61,437 bases of DNA, taken from NCBI GenBank assembly GCA_964533945.1, contig CAZHPA010000008.1:1-61437 (forward strand). Reading direction: 5' to 3'. Positions 61,436-61,437 of this stretch are shown one piece after another. Below the pieces are notes generated by a model. The model saw only the letters and a list, made by a program, of their open reading frames with translations, did not search any database and had not been told where the DNA came from. The translations under genes and the position numbers were made by a program. Position 1 is the stretch's first letter. Every line of letters begins with the position of its first letter. Source of the stretch: CAZHPA01 sp964533945. Lineage in GTDB: Bacteria; Bacillota; Clostridia; Lachnospirales; WRBF01.

Positions 61436-61437
61436 GC

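Overview
The window looks like chromosomal DNA of a low-GC, spore-forming, flagellated anaerobe of the Clostridia (Lachnospirales-like). Evidence: yabP-yabQ-divIC sporulation/division cluster, csrA-fliW next to flgL-flgK-flgK-flgN-flgM, a dnaE-pfkA-pyk block, rubrerythrin and rubredoxin, AT-rich codon use, strong AGGAGG ribosome sites, frequent TTG/GTG starts and consensus sigma-A promoters. The species cannot be named from the sequence.

Layout. 1-660: 5' end of a TnpB (IS200/IS605-type) gene running off the left edge and a perfect 40-nt hairpin. 659-5945: tRNA-Trp, patatin, cyclophilin lipoprotein, an envelope protein, a DEAD-box helicase, divIC-yabQ-yabP. 6130-7577: two signal peptidase I genes with a wrecked third copy between them and a DUF1858 protein. 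7645-15244: late flagellar operon (flgM, flgN, two flgK, an enlarged flgL, fliW, csrA). 15432-18878: glycogen phosphorylase, rubrerythrin, HNH protein. 18900-19230: decayed TnpB tail with its end hairpin. 19319-25393: recJ, then a four-gene arginine-to-spermidine operon speD-speA-speE-speB. 25444-34560: a chemoreceptor with stacked HAMP-like units, an 1892-residue secreted GH2 enzyme ending in a dockerin, a further signal peptidase. 34603-41621: dnaE-pfkA-nudix-pyk-rubredoxin. 41710-50040: a lipoprotein/WG-repeat gene broken by a frameshift, ttcA-like, S41 protease, HAD phosphatase, SpoIID-like protein, queA, EamA transporter, radC. 50105-56187: RND pump, its adaptor with a very long heptad hairpin, and a double-MarR regulator with its repeat-bearing promoter. 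56269-61437: nanE, sugar ABC transporter and acetyl-esterase, probably for acetylated amino sugars or sialic acid.

Most genes are ordinary housekeeping or accessory clostridial genes. The best leads are: the double-MarR protein with three 16-bp operator-like repeats over its promoter, beside an RND pump whose adaptor has an unusually long coiled coil in an apparently monoderm host; the nan/esterase locus with a 34-bp imperfect palindrome upstream and a stem-loop separating binding protein from permeases; the flgL insertion made of repeated modules; the lepB triplication; and two TnpB traces. I saw no CRISPR array, prophage, toxin-antitoxin pair or recognisable phage-defence island, and I cannot claim a clearly new system.
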